Shown here piece after piece: positions 63,129 to 64,000 of a stretch of 64,000 nucleotides of DNA. Every line of letters begins with the position of its first letter. The first letter of the stretch is position 1. The stretch lies in assembly GCA_947497585.1 (NCBI GenBank), contig CANMHG010000003.1:1-64000 (forward strand). The letters run 5' to 3'. The stretch comes from an uncultured Bacillaceae bacterium (lineage in GTDB: Bacteria > Bacillota > Bacilli > Bacillales > Bacillaceae_L). A program made the translations under genes and the position numbers. Under the pieces are notes generated by a model. That model searched no databases, was not told the origin of the DNA, and worked only from the letters and a program-made list of their open reading frames with translations.

Positions 63129-63385
63129 AAGAAACATGGGGATATTTATCGGTTATTCTTCACTTTCTTGTAGAAGAACAATAGCTTATTCCTGTGTCTA
63201 TATTAGTATTGGGTGCCTGTCACTTCTCGAAAATTCTTGTTTCACAAAAAATGTTTCACAGCTGAGAAACAAGGGAGACATCTTGTCCTAACTAATAATG
63301 TACAGGTGTGAAGAATTTAGGTGCCCTTCTCTTTGTTAAAGCCTTAAAATAATTTCAGTAGCATAATAAAGGAATTCTTGTACTA
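63129..63385. other. Intergenic region
   Basis: The short motif GGGTGCCTGTCACT (63213), also at 59428, and a CTTGTTTC/GAAACAAG inverted repeat (63236-63243, 63266-63273). No ORF. Confidence 0.45.
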
Positions 63386-63619
63386 CTAGAATAAAATAAA
63401 TATACTTCTAATTAGGCATACGGTCTTTATAAAAAAAGAAAACTCGTCACTTAATTGACGGTATGTACCGATTCCTTTTAGTAGATTATCAGGACCTTTA
63501 AAGCAGTCTTTATGATATAGGGTATTTATTAAGTCAATGACTACATGATCTCTTTCTTTAATTTTGATTCCGCAGTATGAACAGTTAATAGATGCATAAA
63601 TGGACATACAAACAATCAT
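63386..63619 (-). CDS. Small CxxC protein, hypothetical
   Basis: 77 residues. A zinc-finger-like CSYCG motif (about residues 13-17), then VVIDLINTLYHKDCF with a further Cys. The IKERDHVVIDLINTLYHKDC stretch recalls small conserved Bacillus proteins with two metal-binding cysteine pairs. The last 20 residues turn hydrophobic and may reflect decay. The ribosome site before ATG 63619 is weak. Confidence 0.5.
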   Translation of the reverse strand: MIVCMSIYASINCSYCGIKIKERDHVVIDLINTLYHKDCFKGPDNLLKGIGTYRQLSDEFSFFIKTVCLIRSIFILF

Positions 63620-63846
63620 ATTCTTTCAACAACCATTATATTATCAACACAAATTAACTCGATTCTGCTACTTAAAACACAGCCCTTTTGAATGATTAAG
63701 TTGTTTAGTTTTTTTTATGTCTATCATTTCTTGGAACGATAAGAAAATTTGGTAGAAGATATAAAGGGTGTTAATTGTGCAGGCGAGGAAACCTCCTTTC
63801 GACTGTGTGGAAGGGTCTGAGGAACAGTTTGAAAAAAGGTAGAAAT

Positions 63847-64000
63847 CTATTCTTCTTTTTTACTCATACTTTGGTAAAACTCTCTTTTAGCCTCAAGTAG
63901 AAGTTCGGAAGGGTCTTTTAGATTAAGGCCGTCGGCAATCTTAAAAAGTGTTTCAACTGATATATTTACTTCTCCTCGTTCAACCTCTCATTTATCATTT
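63847..64000 (-). pseudogene. C-terminal part of an XRE-type regulator, cut by the window edge
   Basis: Minus-strand frame ending at TAG 63847 reads EVERGEVNISVETLFKIADG and continues LNLKDPSELLLEAKREFYQ, typical of the end of a Cro/C1-type HTH domain. Just upstream, in frame, is TGA (63988-63990) where a coding residue is expected (the reading is NDK, stop, EVERG). The rest lies beyond the window. Either a nonsense-broken gene or a different upstream frame; the edge prevents a decision. Confidence 0.45.

Noticed and set aside
59428-63226. GGGTGCCTGTCACT at 59428 and 63213 as an attachment-site pair
   Set aside because: No integrase or mobile gene lies between them, and the motif is short; it is more likely a dispersed repeat.
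1-64000. Insertion sequences, prophage genes, tRNA and rRNA
   Set aside because: No transposase, integrase, phage structural gene, tRNA cloverleaf or rRNA was recognised on either strand.

Overview
The window looks like a chromosomal segment of a Bacillaceae bacterium (Bacillus or a close relative). It is AT-rich, uses AGGAGG-type ribosome binding sites with frequent TTG and GTG starts, and carries Spo0A-type boxes (TGTCGAA), cyclic-di-GMP riboswitches, a probable eps-associated RNA (EAR), an S-layer-anchored subtilase and lipoprotein-type YidC. No rRNA, tRNA, CRISPR array or intact insertion sequence was found.

Region 1 (1-10.2 kb) is mixed housekeeping and accessory DNA: a 52-bp tandem repeat, YidC, a peptidase E-like gene broken by one TAG, DoxX, an RMD1/DUF155 membrane protein, an azoreductase, a TPR protein, a first secreted subtilase with a BsuPI-domain lipoprotein next to it, and a CPBP membrane protease. 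Region 2 (10.2-22.3 kb) has a DsbA/FrnE-like gene with TGA exactly at the catalytic cysteine, an SLH-anchored subtilase, a SEC-C/TPR protein, and two large subtilases with PA domains. That gives four S8 proteases in about 16 kb. Short palindromic repeats with a GGGGCCTGACCCC-like core sit between many genes here.

Region 3 (22.8-50 kb) is a biofilm or exopolysaccharide island. The core runs from 26.1 to 46.95 kb: Wzz-type modulator, BY-kinase, PHP phosphatase, a structured RNA (probable EAR) between terminator-like hairpins, galU, an initiating sugar transferase, five glycosyltransferases, two unknown proteins possibly forming a polymer-modifying pair, Wzx flippase, acetyltransferase, Wzy polymerase, manC, manA, phosphoglucomutase and UDP-glucose dehydrogenase. 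Both sides carry cyclic-di-GMP-I riboswitches (two on the left, one on the right), each in front of a 34-43 residue protein. Both sides also carry one member of a previously unannotated pair of paralogous 36-40 residue membrane peptides. Two Spo0A boxes spaced 20 bp lie upstream of the first gene. The sequence therefore suggests joint control of the polymer by Spo0A, processive antitermination and cyclic-di-GMP. A glycosyltransferase with two TAA stops, an aldose epimerase and a ROK kinase follow.

Region 4 (51.5-59.3 kb) is a sugar-uptake operon: YesM/YesN-type two-component system, solute-binding lipoprotein, TIM-barrel protein of unknown function, two permeases and an FAD-dependent oxidoreductase. 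No ABC ATPase is encoded here. Region 5 (59.6-64 kb) is accessory: a dGTPase and a poly(A)-polymerase-head nucleotidyltransferase in one operon (a candidate two-gene system), a Cys-rich 41-residue protein, a coiled-coil/hydrophobic-tail protein behind a Spo0A box, a CxxC protein and the tail of an XRE regulator.

A recurring oddity is that three genes are interrupted only by in-frame stop codons (TAG; TGA; TAA twice), with a possible fourth at the right edge, and no frameshifts are seen. The TGA at the DsbA active-site cysteine is the most notable.
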